A DNA stretch of 64,000 nt, from positions 184,193-248,192 of the forward strand of contig CACZBZ010000001.1 of assembly GCA_902779505.1 (NCBI GenBank), in the 5' to 3' direction. The translations under genes and the position numbers were made by a program. The notes beneath the pieces are model-generated. The model worked only from the letters and a program-made list of their open reading frames with translations, did no database searches and had not been told where the DNA came from. Positions 18,617-28,059 of the stretch are shown one piece after another (position 1 is the stretch's first letter; every line of letters begins with the position of its first letter). This stretch comes from an uncultured Lachnospiraceae bacterium. GTDB taxonomy: Bacteria; Bacillota; Clostridia; Lachnospirales; Lachnospiraceae.

Positions 18617-19864
18617 TTAGTCTCTTACCTGACCTGTTCCTTCGATATTGTATTTGTATGTGGTAAGTTCTTTCAGTCCCATTGGACCTCTGGCATGAAG
18701 TCTCTGAGTACTTATGCCTATCTCGGCTCCCAGTCCGAAGACATTACCGTCTGAGAATCTTGTTGATGCATTGACATATACGCATGCCGAATCAATCTCT
18801 CTTAAGAACTTATCTGCATTTTCCTTGTTGGAAGTAATAATGCTTTCGGAATGATTGGTGCTGTATTTATTGATATGACTGATTGCCTCATCAATATTAT
18901 CAACTGTTTTAACAGACATCATATAATCAAGATATTCCGTAGCAAAATCCACGTCCTCCGCAGCCTCGGCCCCGGGAATCAGACTGATTGAATCCTTATC
19001 CGCTCTGTACTTCACATTTTTTGATGCGAGTCTTTCTTTCATTGCGGGAAGAAGTTTGTCCATTATATTTCTGTGGACAACAAGTGACTCCATGGAATTG
19101 CATACGCCGATTCGCTGAGTCTTTGCGTTGTAAATGATATCAAGAGCCATATCAATATCGGCAGATTCGTCAACAAAAATATGACAGTTACCGCTTCCCG
19201 TCTCAATTACCGGAATAAGAGCTTCTTCAACAACGCTTCTGATAAGACCTGCACTTCCTCTTGGAATAAGCACATCAATATATTCCTTCATCTTCATGAA
19301 TTCTTTGGTGGTTTCTCTGTCGGTGGATTCAATCAACTGAAGAACATCAGGATCTATTCCGCAATCATCAAGGGTCTTTCTGAGAATATCAGTAACCGCT
19401 TTGTTGGAATTGATGGCATCACTGCCGCCCTTAAGAACAACAGAGTTGCCGGATTTAAAACAAAGCCCGAAAGCATCGGATGTAACATTGGGTCTGGACT
19501 CATATATAATTCCGATAACCCCCAAGGGAACTGTGACCTTTCTTAATTTCAGACCTTTTTCAATGATTCGCTCTTCAAGGCAGATTCCCACCGGATCCGG
19601 AAGATTCGCAACCTGTCTCAGCCCGTCAGCCATACCTTCAATACGATCGTCATTTAGCTTAAGTCTGTCAAGGAGACCTTCTTTCATCCCCTTTTCAATA
19701 CCTGCTTTGTAATCCTTTTCATTGGCTGCAATTATGACGTCTTTATTATTGATAAGCGCATCGGCACATTTTAAAAGTGCATCTTTTTTTGCTTTACTGT
19801 CCAAACGATTCATAATATATTTGGTTCTTTTTGCATCCTGACACAGACTAATTAAGTCTTTCAT
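18617..19864 (-). CDS. proA: Glutamate-5-semialdehyde dehydrogenase (gamma-glutamyl phosphate reductase)
   Basis: This is the second enzyme of proline synthesis, reducing glutamyl-5-phosphate with NADPH. The 415-residue aldehyde-dehydrogenase-fold protein has YESRPNVTSDAFGLCFKSGN near residue 118, VIETGSGNCHIFVDE near 218, and the catalytic cysteine in GVCNSMESLVVH near 253. The start overlaps the upstream folate cyclo-ligase by 17 bases. The proline kinase gene proB lies two genes upstream in the same orientation. The folate enzyme and a DUF896 gene are inserted between the two proline genes. Confidence 0.95.
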   Translation of the reverse strand: MKDLISLCQDAKRTKYIMNRLDSKAKKDALLKCADALINNKDVIIAANEKDYKAGIEKGMKEGLLDRLKLNDDRIEGMADGLRQVANLPDPVGICLEERIIEKGLKLRKVTVPLGVIGIIYESRPNVTSDAFGLCFKSGNSVVLKGGSDAINSNKAVTDILRKTLDDCGIDPDVLQLIESTDRETTKEFMKMKEYIDVLIPRGSAGLIRSVVEEALIPVIETGSGNCHIFVDESADIDMALDIIYNAKTQRIGVCNSMESLVVHRNIMDKLLPAMKERLASKNVKYRADKDSISLIPGAEAAEDVDFATEYLDYMMSVKTVDNIDEAISHINKYSTNHSESIITSNKENADKFLREIDSACVYVNASTRFSDGNVFGLGAEIGISTQRLHARGPMGLKELTTYKYNIEGTGQVRD

Positions 19865-20420
19865 AAATATTATTCTCCGTTATTATCATATTCATCGGGA
19901 TATCATATTTCCCGGCATCTATACTTTCTGTTATCTGAAATTCATAAGACAGGCCGATTAAAAAAGGAATTCTCATTCTGCCCAGGTAACGGTCATAAAA
20001 TCCTTTACCGTAGCCCAATCGATTGCCCTGCTTATCAAATGCTACTCCCGGTACAACACAAATACTTTTTGAATCGATATCCGAAGCCTTTAACAGCTTG
20101 AGAGGATCTTCTTTTGGAGACATGATGCCAAAATTACCGCATTCAAGATCATGAAGAGAATCAATTCTATAGAAATCCATACTGTAATCCGCAGCCGTAA
20201 GGGGAAGATATACACTTTTACCGCTGTCCAAAGCCTTGTTAATAATCTCATCCGTCTTCACTTCACCTTTGGCATCGGCATATATAAGCAGATTGTCGCA
20301 AGACCTATATTGGGGCAGATTCAATAACTTAGATGCAATAGCCTCGGATTTCTCTTTAATCTCTTCTTCGTTAAGGCTCTTTCTTTTAGATATTATTTCC
20401 TGTCTTATAAAAGCATTCAT
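19848..20420 (-). CDS. 5-formyltetrahydrofolate cyclo-ligase
   Basis: The enzyme returns 5-formyl-THF to the active folate pool as 5,10-methenyl-THF using ATP. The 190-residue product has the N-terminal FIRQEIISKRKSL and the C-terminal nucleotide/substrate motif GNRLGYGKGFYDRYL near residue 133, both diagnostic for the family. It is packed between the DUF896 gene (4-base gap) and proA (17-base overlap). It matters for reading the broken fhs gene in this window: folate one-carbon metabolism is present even if formate-THF ligase is not. Confidence 0.93.
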   Translation of the reverse strand: MNAFIRQEIISKRKSLNEEEIKEKSEAIASKLLNLPQYRSCDNLLIYADAKGEVKTDEIINKALDSGKSVYLPLTAADYSMDFYRIDSLHDLECGNFGIMSPKEDPLKLLKASDIDSKSICVVPGVAFDKQGNRLGYGKGFYDRYLGRMRIPFLIGLSYEFQITESIDAGKYDIPMNMIITENNIYERLN

Positions 20421-20424
20421 CTTC

Positions 20425-20649
20425 TTAGCTTAAGGTCTTTCCGGCGAATTTATCACCAAGATTGGTTATGCTTCCGTCTTCGTTTCTTACATCAATGTTG
20501 TTGAGCTGAGATCTAAGATTACTTCTAACCGATTGAACATATTCTTTACGAAGCTTGGCCTGCTCTTCTTTTTCCTCTGCGGTTAGACCTTCGCTTTGGG
20601 ACTTATGATAAAGCTCATTTATTCTCTTTATTCTTTCATCCATATTCAT
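20425..20649 (-). CDS. DUF896 (YnzC/UPF0291) small protein
   Basis: This 74-residue protein matches the DUF896 pattern well. It has MDERIKRINELYHKSQSEG at the N-terminus, a helical hairpin rich in E, K and L, and EYVQSVRSNLRSQL in the middle. Family members are small two-helix proteins common in Firmicutes with no settled function. AGGAA lies about eight bases before the ATG. Confidence 0.9.
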   Translation of the reverse strand: MNMDERIKRINELYHKSQSEGLTAEEKEEQAKLRKEYVQSVRSNLRSQLNNIDVRNEDGSITNLGDKFAGKTLS

Positions 20650-20653
20650 AGGC

Positions 20654-21550
20654 TTAATTCCTTATATTCTGTATATATTCACTGACATCAAAGCTGTCAT
20701 CTTTATTGGCAAGGAATAAAGTGCCTATGTCTCTTCCGTCCATTATTCTGTGTATGATTCTTATATCCTTGCTGTTGGCAATAATCATATCCGCACCTGA
20801 AGCTGTAGCAATCTTAGCAGCATTCATCTTGGTGTTCATACCGCCTGTTCCCACATTGCTTCCTGTGGTCGACTTTCCCATGTTCATATAATCGTCATTA
20901 AGTTCTTTAACGAGTTTAACGAATTTTGCATCAGGATTATGTCTGGGATCGTCGGTATAGAGTCCGTCAATATCCGATAAAAGAATAAGCAGATCCGCTC
21001 CAACCAGAGATGCAACAACGGCTGATAAAGTGTCGTTATCGCCGATGAGTACATCATCGTCATCCACAATAATCTCGTATGTTGATACAGTATCGTTCTC
21101 ATTTACAACGGGGATAACTCCGAGATTGAGGAGCTCGGAAAATGTATTGTAAGCGTTCTCTCTGTTAACGGGATCTGTAACAGTGTTCTTTGTCATAAGA
21201 ATCTGAGCCGCAGTCTTATTATATTCCGCAAAAAGCTTCTGATAGACACTCATAAGTTTTGCCTGACCTATTGCGGCGCAAGCCTGCTTGAAGCCCATAT
21301 TTTTGCACTCAAGCCTGGTAGCCACACTTCCGATAGCTCTCTTGCCTACGGCAATGGCGCCGGAGCTAACAAGGATTACATCCATTCCCGCATTATGCAT
21401 ATTGGCCAGTTCTCTTACAAGTACGTCCAGTCTTGTATAATCCAAACCACCCGTTTCGGGATGTACCAAAGATGAAGATCCTATCTTAACGACAACTCTC
21501 TTTTTCTTCTTGATTTCCGGTCTTGTGATTTTTTCGTACAATTCTTCCAT
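20654..21550 (-). CDS. proB: Glutamate 5-kinase, short form without PUA domain
   Basis: ProB phosphorylates glutamate in the first, usually proline-inhibited, step of proline synthesis. The 298-residue product contains the amino-acid-kinase fold: VVKIGSSSLVHPETG near residue 21, VSSGAIAVGKRA near 61, and NENDTVSTYE near 152. GTGGMNTKMNAAKIATASG near 227 is also typical. It ends soon after this fold, so the C-terminal PUA domain of the roughly 367-residue enterobacterial enzyme is missing. Short forms of this kind occur in several Firmicutes. GAGGA precedes the ATG. Confidence 0.94.
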   Translation of the reverse strand: MEELYEKITRPEIKKKKRVVVKIGSSSLVHPETGGLDYTRLDVLVRELANMHNAGMDVILVSSGAIAVGKRAIGSVATRLECKNMGFKQACAAIGQAKLMSVYQKLFAEYNKTAAQILMTKNTVTDPVNRENAYNTFSELLNLGVIPVVNENDTVSTYEIIVDDDDVLIGDNDTLSAVVASLVGADLLILLSDIDGLYTDDPRHNPDAKFVKLVKELNDDYMNMGKSTTGSNVGTGGMNTKMNAAKIATASGADMIIANSKDIRIIHRIMDGRDIGTLFLANKDDSFDVSEYIQNIRN

Positions 21551-21552
21551 AA

Positions 21553-23169
21553 TTATTTTTCCTCGTATTTTTTATATATACATTCCGCAATATATAGTCC
21601 GTCCATTGCGGCACTGGATATTCCGCCTGCATAACCGGGACCTTCTCCGCATGGAAAGAGACCTTTTATATCAGTCTGTCCGTCTTCATTTCTTTTAATT
21701 CTGACAGGTGAAGACGTTCTGCTTTCAACTCCTGCAAGAATCACATTATCTGCGGCAAATCCCTTGATCTTTTTATCAAATATCTCCATACCTTCTATGA
21801 AGGCATTATTTATATCATCATCAAAGATTCTGCTTAGATCCGCATATTTTACAGAGCCCTTGAACCTTCCCGAGTCGGATGGAAGTGTCTTCTCGTAAAA
21901 AGTGCCCTTATTGACGCAGTTTTTATAATCTCCGTAATACTGTACCGGAATTGAACCGCCTCCCAGTTCGAAAGCTCTCTTTTCCAGCTTTCTCTGATAT
22001 TCTATTCCCGCCAGAGGACCTATGCTCTCATAATCATCAGGGCTAACATTAACTATAATGGCGCTGTTGGCATATCCTGAAGCTCTGTCGTGGTAGCTCA
22101 TACCGTTAACACTTGTATAGCCTTCTTCGCTGCTGGAATTAACCACATATCCTCCGGGGCACATACAGAAGGAGTAAACGCTTCTTTCAGAGGGCAGAAT
22201 TCCGGATGTAAGCTTGTAAGAAGCAACGGGAAGAGATGTATTCTCAATGGATTTTCCATACTGATTGATATCAATATCATCCTGCTTATGCTGTACTCTC
22301 ATACCTACGGCAAAAGCTTTTGCCTCCATGGGGATATTCTTTTCATACAACATCTTAAAACTGTCTCTGGCACTGTGTCCTATTGCCAGTACAAGACTAT
22401 CCGTCTCATAACGATCAGATTCGTTGATGATAATCGTGCTTACTTTTCCATCCTTTATCTCTATGTCAGTCAGTCTGGAATTGTAATATATCTCTCCGCC
22501 CATTTTCTTGATATCTTCTCTGATGGATGCAACAACATCCCTTAAGACATCGGTTCCGATGTGCGGTTTGTTATCATAGGTTATCTGTATCGGTGCACCG
22601 TGTTCGTGAAATATCCTTAATATTTCACTGTTTCTGCCGTTAATGTCCTTGTTAAGGGTATTAAGTTTTCCGTCGGAAAAAGTTCCGGCACCGCCTTCTC
22701 CGAAAAGCACATTGGAATCGGGGTTAAGAAAGCCTTTCTCCCAAAAAGTCTTAACATCAAGACTTCTTTCTGCAATGCACTTTCCTCTTTCGAATATGAT
22801 AGGCTTAAAGCCCATCTTTGCAAGAGAATATCCGCAGAAAAGACCTGCGGGGCCAAGTCCGATAACAATCGGCCGCTTCCCCTCGAAGTCACTTATGTGC
22901 GGATATGCATAAGACTTTTTATTATAAAAAGATATATTGGAGCCATGATTCTTTTTAACAATGCGACTCTCATTGTCACAGTTAAAGACAAGGGAATAGA
23001 CAAAAAAGATATCAGGCTTTTTTCTGGCATCTGTTGATTTCTTAATTATGCTTAAGTCTTTTACGGAAGATGCCTCAATCCTCAAAGTTTTGGCAACTTT
23101 TTCCCTGAGATTATTAAGTTCGTCTCCCTTTAAGGAAGCATTTAGTTTAATTCCGTCTATTTTAAGCAT
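21553..23169 (-). CDS. FAD-dependent dehydrogenase-like protein
   Basis: This 538-residue protein belongs to a conserved, uncharacterised flavoprotein group (COG2509-like). After an N-terminal domain of about 90 residues there is an FAD-binding GLGPAGLFCGYSLAKMG near residue 104. FGEGGAGTFSDGKLNT follows near 156, and the C-terminal cofactor motif is FPCGEGPGYAGGISSAAMDG. The substrate is unknown. It overlaps the start of the next flavoprotein gene region (23162) by eight bases, so the two are probably co-expressed. Confidence 0.88.
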   Translation of the reverse strand: MLKIDGIKLNASLKGDELNNLREKVAKTLRIEASSVKDLSIIKKSTDARKKPDIFFVYSLVFNCDNESRIVKKNHGSNISFYNKKSYAYPHISDFEGKRPIVIGLGPAGLFCGYSLAKMGFKPIIFERGKCIAERSLDVKTFWEKGFLNPDSNVLFGEGGAGTFSDGKLNTLNKDINGRNSEILRIFHEHGAPIQITYDNKPHIGTDVLRDVVASIREDIKKMGGEIYYNSRLTDIEIKDGKVSTIIINESDRYETDSLVLAIGHSARDSFKMLYEKNIPMEAKAFAVGMRVQHKQDDIDINQYGKSIENTSLPVASYKLTSGILPSERSVYSFCMCPGGYVVNSSSEEGYTSVNGMSYHDRASGYANSAIIVNVSPDDYESIGPLAGIEYQRKLEKRAFELGGGSIPVQYYGDYKNCVNKGTFYEKTLPSDSGRFKGSVKYADLSRIFDDDINNAFIEGMEIFDKKIKGFAADNVILAGVESRTSSPVRIKRNEDGQTDIKGLFPCGEGPGYAGGISSAAMDGLYIAECIYKKYEEK

Positions 23170-24385
23170 TTATAGAAGCTCCGATGCCGGCAATATGTCC
23201 GCTTGTCCACGCCCATTGAAGGTTATAACCGCCACAGATGCCGTCAATATCAAGCATCTCTCCGCATATATATAGTCCTTTATTCTTCCTTGACATGCAA
23301 TTCTCATCAATCTCATCAAGAGGAATTCCGCCCAGACAACACTGTGCGTTTTCAAAGGATCTGCTTCCTTTGGAACTGAGACTAATATTTTTTAAAGATG
23401 ATATACGTTCTGCTAGTATTTCTATATTATCTTCATTAATCTTGGTCTCACCGGATATTTTGAAGATAGCAAGAAACATATCGTATATGCCGCTGTTCAG
23501 CATGCCAAGACAATATTCGTTAACAGTTCGCCCAATATAATTTTTTGCTCTTTTTAAGGCAAAATCTTTGATTTCAGCCTCTTTTTTATCGGGATACAAA
23601 TCCAACACAAGATTAACCGTCGAGTCAGCTGCTGAAACAATATGACTTATATTGAATACGGGGATTCCGCTGATGCCGTAATCCGTTATCTGGATTTCTC
23701 CGCTGTCCGAAGCCTTTACTCCATCGGACCTGAATGCAGATATTTTTCCGAAGATTCTTGTTCCTGCAGCCGACTTAATATAATCTTCGACACAATTGAT
23801 TCCGCATAAAGAAGGTTTTACGGGCTTTATTGTATGTCCAAGATGATAAGCGAGAGAATATCCGTCAATATCCCCCGGAAGTCTCTTGTTCTTTTTGATA
23901 CCTGCATAGCTTCCGCAAGCAAGGATTACTTTATCAAAAACTTCCTGTCTTTTTTCTGAACTGATAATGAAACCGTTGCGGGCAGCTGTTATCTTGTCAA
24001 CAATATGACCGGTTCTGACTGTTACATTTCTTCTTTTCAGTTCATTAAGAAGCAGACTTCTGACGGTTGAGGCTTGAAAACTTGCCGGATATACAAGATC
24101 CTCTTTGTAATCAAACATTAGTCCTAGTTTTTCGAAATAAGCCAGAGTATCATCAGGGCTGAACTTCTTAAGAAATGACTTTACCAGCGCTCTATCGTCG
24201 CAATAGTAAGCGTCCTCTTCTATCTTACGATTACTGATATTACATCTTCCGTTGCCGGTAGATAATATCTTTAAAGCAGCCTCATCTCTGTATTCAAATA
24301 TAGTAACCTTTGCATTATTATCCGTTGCCGCAAGGGCTGCCATCATTCCGGATGCGCCACAGCCGATTATCGCAATATTTGTCAT
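23162..24385 (-). CDS. HI0933/YhiN-family flavoprotein
   Basis: This 407-residue protein carries an N-terminal dinucleotide-binding IIGCGASGMMAALAA and the family-specific STGNGRCNISN near residue 61. The end motif is GGYNLQWAWTSGHIAG. Members bind FAD, and many bacterial copies have no assigned reaction. It precedes the other flavoprotein in the operon, with an 8-base overlap. No disruption was seen. Confidence 0.9.
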   Translation of the reverse strand: MTNIAIIGCGASGMMAALAATDNNAKVTIFEYRDEAALKILSTGNGRCNISNRKIEEDAYYCDDRALVKSFLKKFSPDDTLAYFEKLGLMFDYKEDLVYPASFQASTVRSLLLNELKRRNVTVRTGHIVDKITAARNGFIISSEKRQEVFDKVILACGSYAGIKKNKRLPGDIDGYSLAYHLGHTIKPVKPSLCGINCVEDYIKSAAGTRIFGKISAFRSDGVKASDSGEIQITDYGISGIPVFNISHIVSAADSTVNLVLDLYPDKKEAEIKDFALKRAKNYIGRTVNEYCLGMLNSGIYDMFLAIFKISGETKINEDNIEILAERISSLKNISLSSKGSRSFENAQCCLGGIPLDEIDENCMSRKNKGLYICGEMLDIDGICGGYNLQWAWTSGHIAGIGASINA

Positions 24386-24393
24386 GACTTAAC

Positions 24394-26004
24394 TCAAAAT
24401 TCTCCCATAAAGAACTTACTAAAAGATTTAAGCGGAGCATAAAGTATTGTACCCTTTAGCGAATTGATGTCCTTTGTGTTGATTCCTTTCAGGACAAACA
24501 AAACAGCCACATATACCAGGATACCTATCGCGTAAATAATAAAGATTGTAATCCAGTTAAGTATCAAAAACTTGTCTATTATGGCAACGACCGCAAGCAT
24601 TATACCTGTAGCAATCAATACTTTAACGGCCTTAACAATATAGTCCATAATATGTATATTGGTGAACTTAAAGGCGAAGAAACCTGCTACTCCTGCCTGA
24701 ACGAGATAATTGAGCACCAGAGCAATCACAAGGCACTTAATGTCATTGCTGTTCTTTGCAGACAAAGTAACATAAAGTATCGCAGTAAGGAAACCACTCA
24801 GGTTGGCTATGTTGATATACATATCACATTTGATTGCTCTAAGCAGTGTTCTGAACACGAGAGCAAATCCCGCAAAAAGAATGAGAAGAAAACCGGACTT
24901 AACAAGTTCAATTCCCATATTCATCTTTCCACCAAAGAATATCTTTACGATGGGCTTGGAAAGCACAATCGTCATAAATGTTACGGGAACCAACATAAAG
25001 GTTGCATTTTTAAGGAAATAAGCGAATCTGTGATTAATGGTCTTATATTCTTCACCGTTATAGTCTTCGTTGAGGTTGTGACCAACCAGTCTGACATATT
25101 CAAGAAAGAGCATTATCGGAAAAGCACATACAATAATATATTTGCCTGCATATACACCTAAACCGGTATATAAAGCCTCTTCCGTAAGTCCTGTTTTGAT
25201 ACCGTAGAAAGAATAAATAAGAACTATTGCAAAAACGGTGGCAACAGGGAATATCTTCTTTCCGAAAACAGAAAATCCTATCTTTAAGAAATTGCCCAGG
25301 AAACTCTTTCTGCTGTCCACGCCTCTGATGGGCTTAAATTCGTTATTTCTCTTTATCTTGGTATTTCTGAATCCGACAGCCAGTACAACCAATGAAAGCA
25401 AAGCTGCAATACACTGAGCAGCCACTGCCCCCATGGCTCCGTAGAGATAAGTCATCAAAGGATTCTTAAGAAGAGCCGCTACTTTAACACCGTAGCTCAT
25501 TGATTTCTTTATAAGAAACGGTGCGCTTGCCACAAGAACAATGCTGTATACGATTTCACTTAATGCACATGAAATCTCGTTTTTCATGCCCATGTAATAA
25601 CCGCTTATTACTTCCGTAAAAGCCTTCAAAAGGAAATACAAGCCGAAAATGAGCAGTATATTTTGAGGAAGTGTATGACCGGTTATATCACGAAGCATTG
25701 ATGCTCCTATTGCCTCACAAACAAGGAAAAGAAATACGGATATGGCCGCAGCATATATAAGCGCATATCTGAATATCTGCTTGGCGTTACCGTGAAAACC
25801 TTTATAATTTCTTGCAGCAACCATCTTCTTAATGGCATCTTTTACACTGCCCATAAAGATCGTAAAGAATAATTCAAAGGTCAAAAGTCCGATAAAAAAT
25901 ATACCGGAGCCCTGATCTTTTGCAAGAAAATTAACAGTCATCCAGAAAACTATATTTAAGAAATGATGAAATAATCTGATGCTTGAATTCGTAAATCTAT
26001 TCAT
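24394..26004 (-). CDS. MOP-superfamily polysaccharide/lipid flippase
   Basis: This 536-residue polytopic membrane protein has roughly 14 hydrophobic segments in the pattern of Wzx/MurJ/SpoVB-like exporters. The N-terminal half contains ISGYYMGMKNEISCALSEIV, resembling the charged loops of this group. Substrate cannot be read from the sequence. Lipid-linked oligosaccharide or peptidoglycan precursors are the usual cargo. It stands alone among housekeeping genes rather than in a capsule cluster, which may favour a general envelope role. Confidence 0.8.
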   Translation of the reverse strand: MNRFTNSSIRLFHHFLNIVFWMTVNFLAKDQGSGIFFIGLLTFELFFTIFMGSVKDAIKKMVAARNYKGFHGNAKQIFRYALIYAAAISVFLFLVCEAIGASMLRDITGHTLPQNILLIFGLYFLLKAFTEVISGYYMGMKNEISCALSEIVYSIVLVASAPFLIKKSMSYGVKVAALLKNPLMTYLYGAMGAVAAQCIAALLSLVVLAVGFRNTKIKRNNEFKPIRGVDSRKSFLGNFLKIGFSVFGKKIFPVATVFAIVLIYSFYGIKTGLTEEALYTGLGVYAGKYIIVCAFPIMLFLEYVRLVGHNLNEDYNGEEYKTINHRFAYFLKNATFMLVPVTFMTIVLSKPIVKIFFGGKMNMGIELVKSGFLLILFAGFALVFRTLLRAIKCDMYINIANLSGFLTAILYVTLSAKNSNDIKCLVIALVLNYLVQAGVAGFFAFKFTNIHIMDYIVKAVKVLIATGIMLAVVAIIDKFLILNWITIFIIYAIGILVYVAVLFVLKGINTKDINSLKGTILYAPLKSFSKFFMGEF

Positions 26005-26012
26005 AATACTAT

Positions 26013-26510
26013 TTAATCCCTGGTTATATTTAAGGCTTTAAGAATGCTTTCCTGCTTTTCTTCCATAATTTTTGCTTCATCATCTTCCATGTGATCATAT
26101 CCGCACAGATGAAGGATGCTGTGAGCAATGAGAAATGCATATTCCCTAAGTTCGGAATGACCGTATTCCTCAGCCTGTTTAATAACTCTGTCAAGATTAA
26201 CCACTATATCACCCAAAACAACAAGCCCCGTCTCGGGATCGATATAATCGGCCATCTCTTCTTCTTTAATTTTAAAATCCCCTGCCTTGTCAAAGAAGAT
26301 ACCCGGAAAAGAAAGAACATCCGTAGGCGAATCAATGCCCCTTTCACTTAGATTGATTTCATGAATCTCATCATCCTGAGTTAAGAGAATGTTCACTTCC
26401 GTTTCAAAAGGACAGTTCTCCGTTTTTAAGGCAAGCTCTATTACTTTTTCAGCAGTTTCTTTGTAATCAAATCCCAGTTCGATATCGGTGTCATTATCCA
26501 AAAAGATCAT
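26013..26510 (-). CDS. ybeY: Endoribonuclease YbeY (rRNA maturation)
   Basis: YbeY is a zinc-dependent single-strand endoribonuclease needed for 16S rRNA 3'-end processing and ribosome quality control. The 165-residue product contains the metal motif HSILHLCGYDH near residue 131, with all three histidines present, and SPTDVLSFPG near 61. Its start overlaps the phoH stop by four bases. The phoH-ybeY pairing is widespread in Firmicutes. Confidence 0.95.
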   Translation of the reverse strand: MIFLDNDTDIELGFDYKETAEKVIELALKTENCPFETEVNILLTQDDEIHEINLSERGIDSPTDVLSFPGIFFDKAGDFKIKEEEMADYIDPETGLVVLGDIVVNLDRVIKQAEEYGHSELREYAFLIAHSILHLCGYDHMEDDEAKIMEEKQESILKALNITRD

Positions 26511-27472
26511 TTCTTTCGATTATTCTCCCTTTTTTCGTACTGTTCGTAAGCGGTTACAATCTTCTGTACAAGAGGATGTCTTACCACATCTTTGCTTGTA
26601 AGATTGATGAATCCGATTCCTTCCACGTTTTTAAGAACTTTGATAGCCACATCAAGTCCGGACTTTGTACCCGGTGCAAGATCCTTTTGGCTGGCGTCAC
26701 CGGTTACAACAACCTTTGAACCGAATCCTATTCTTGTTAAGAACATCTTCATCTGTGCAGGTGTTGTATTTTGTGCTTCATCAAGGATGATATAAGCATT
26801 ATCCAGAGTACGTCCTCTCATGTAAGCCAAAGGCGCGACCTCTATCAGGCCCTTTTCCATATTCTTCTGAAAAGTCTCGCCGCCCATAATCTGATAAAGA
26901 GCATCATACAAAGGTCTTAAATAAGGATCGACCTTGCTCTGCAGATCACCCGGAAGAAAGCCCAGCTTTTCACCGGCTTCAATAGCGGGTCTTGTGAGTA
27001 TGATTCTCTCAACTTCACCGTTTCTGAAGGCTGTTATGGCCATGGCCATCGCAAGATAAGTCTTACCTGTTCCAGCAGGACCCATACCGAAAACAATCAT
27101 ATTGTTTTTGATAAGATCCACATACTGCTTCTGTCCCAGTGTCTTAGGCTTCACCGGTTTACCGGAAATGGTATGACATATCAGTTCTTTATCGATATTA
27201 AGGATTTCGCTCTGCTGTTCCTCCAGACTCATTGCTATAGCGTAATCAACGTCCCTTTCTGTTATTTCGCTTCCTCTTTTTGACAGTTCGTATAAGGTCT
27301 CGATTGTTGCCCTGCCACGTCTTAGCCCGGGATTCTCTCCTTTTAGGATTACATTCCCGTCTCTTGTGACAACATTTATACCGAAAGACCTCTCAATCTT
27401 TTTTAAAAAGACGTCAAACTGTCCGAAAATATCTATTGAATTTGCAGCATTAATTTCCAATTTTTCTTCCAT
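26507..27472 (-). CDS. phoH: PhoH-family ATPase
   Basis: This 321-residue protein has an N-terminal segment of about 105 residues and a PhoH-like P-loop domain. The Walker A motif is GMGPAGTGKTYLAMA near residue 134 and the Walker B region is YIILDEAQNTTPAQMKMFLTR near 231. PhoH proteins act on RNA as helicase-like ATPases, and linkage with ybeY points to RNA metabolism. A predicted sigma-A promoter sits just upstream and a strong terminator for rlmH beyond it, so this gene begins a new transcript. Confidence 0.93.
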   Translation of the reverse strand: MEEKLEINAANSIDIFGQFDVFLKKIERSFGINVVTRDGNVILKGENPGLRRGRATIETLYELSKRGSEITERDVDYAIAMSLEEQQSEILNIDKELICHTISGKPVKPKTLGQKQYVDLIKNNMIVFGMGPAGTGKTYLAMAMAITAFRNGEVERIILTRPAIEAGEKLGFLPGDLQSKVDPYLRPLYDALYQIMGGETFQKNMEKGLIEVAPLAYMRGRTLDNAYIILDEAQNTTPAQMKMFLTRIGFGSKVVVTGDASQKDLAPGTKSGLDVAIKVLKNVEGIGFINLTSKDVVRHPLVQKIVTAYEQYEKRENNRKK

Positions 27473-27497
27473 AGACCATACTTACCCAATCCTATAT

Positions 27498-27526
27498 ATT
27501 TTACCATTAGAGCCCTTTTGTTACAA
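27498..27526 (-). promoter_or_regulatory. Predicted sigma-A promoter for phoH-ybeY
   Basis: Minus-strand TTGTAA (27521-27526) and TAAAAT (27498-27503) are 17 bases apart, about 25 bases before the phoH start and just after the rlmH terminator. Confidence 0.55.
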
Positions 27527-27550
27527 GGAAAAAGCACCCTTAAATAATAC

Positions 27551-27576
27551 AAAAAGCACCCGCTAAGGTGCTTTTA
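27551..27576 (-). terminator. Intrinsic terminator after rlmH
   Basis: On the minus strand the arms AAAAGCACC and GGGTGCTTTT form a stem around a short TTAGC loop and run into T's. A second half-copy, GGGTGCTTTTT, occurs about 20 bases further downstream (around 27529-27540). Confidence 0.85.
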
Positions 27577-27579
27577 ATA

Positions 27580-28059
27580 TCATTTGTGATAAGGTTCATT
27601 ATTAAGAATTCTGAAGGCTCTGTATATCTGCTCCAAAAGTATGACTCTCATTAACTGATGAGGGAAAGTCATATGGGAAAAACTAAGGAGATAATCAGCT
27701 CTTTTCTTTACACTTTCGCTGAGCCCCAAAGAACCTCCGATGATAAAAGAGATATTTCCGTTTTCACGAAGCATTATATCTTCCATTTTCTTTGAAAAAG
27801 ATACTGAATCGTGTTCCTTGCCTTCGATTGCCGTTGCAATAACGTAGGAATCATCCGGAATCTTCTGCAATATCCTCTCTCCCTCTTTATCCAGAATCTG
27901 TTTAGACAAAGCTTCTGAGGCATTGTCCGGAGTCTTTTCATCCGCAAGTTCTGTAATGCTAAGTTTGCAATACTTGGAAAGGCGCTTGGTATATTCTGCA
28001 AGCGCCTCTCTGTAAAATGATTCTTTAATTTTTCCGACACAAATAACGTTGATTTTCAT
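27580..28059 (-). CDS. rlmH: 23S rRNA (pseudouridine1915-N3)-methyltransferase
   Basis: RlmH is a SPOUT methyltransferase that modifies position 1915 in helix 69 of 23S rRNA. The 159-residue product shows the trefoil-knot SAM site FIIGGSLGLSE near residue 105 and the C-terminal FPHQLMRVILLEQIYRAFRI. It ends in EPYHK, as is usual for the family. The start overlaps the upstream zinc-ribbon gene by four bases (ATGA). It closes its transcript, with a strong terminator directly after the stop. Confidence 0.96.
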   Translation of the reverse strand: MKINVICVGKIKESFYREALAEYTKRLSKYCKLSITELADEKTPDNASEALSKQILDKEGERILQKIPDDSYVIATAIEGKEHDSVSFSKKMEDIMLRENGNISFIIGGSLGLSESVKKRADYLLSFSHMTFPHQLMRVILLEQIYRAFRILNNEPYHK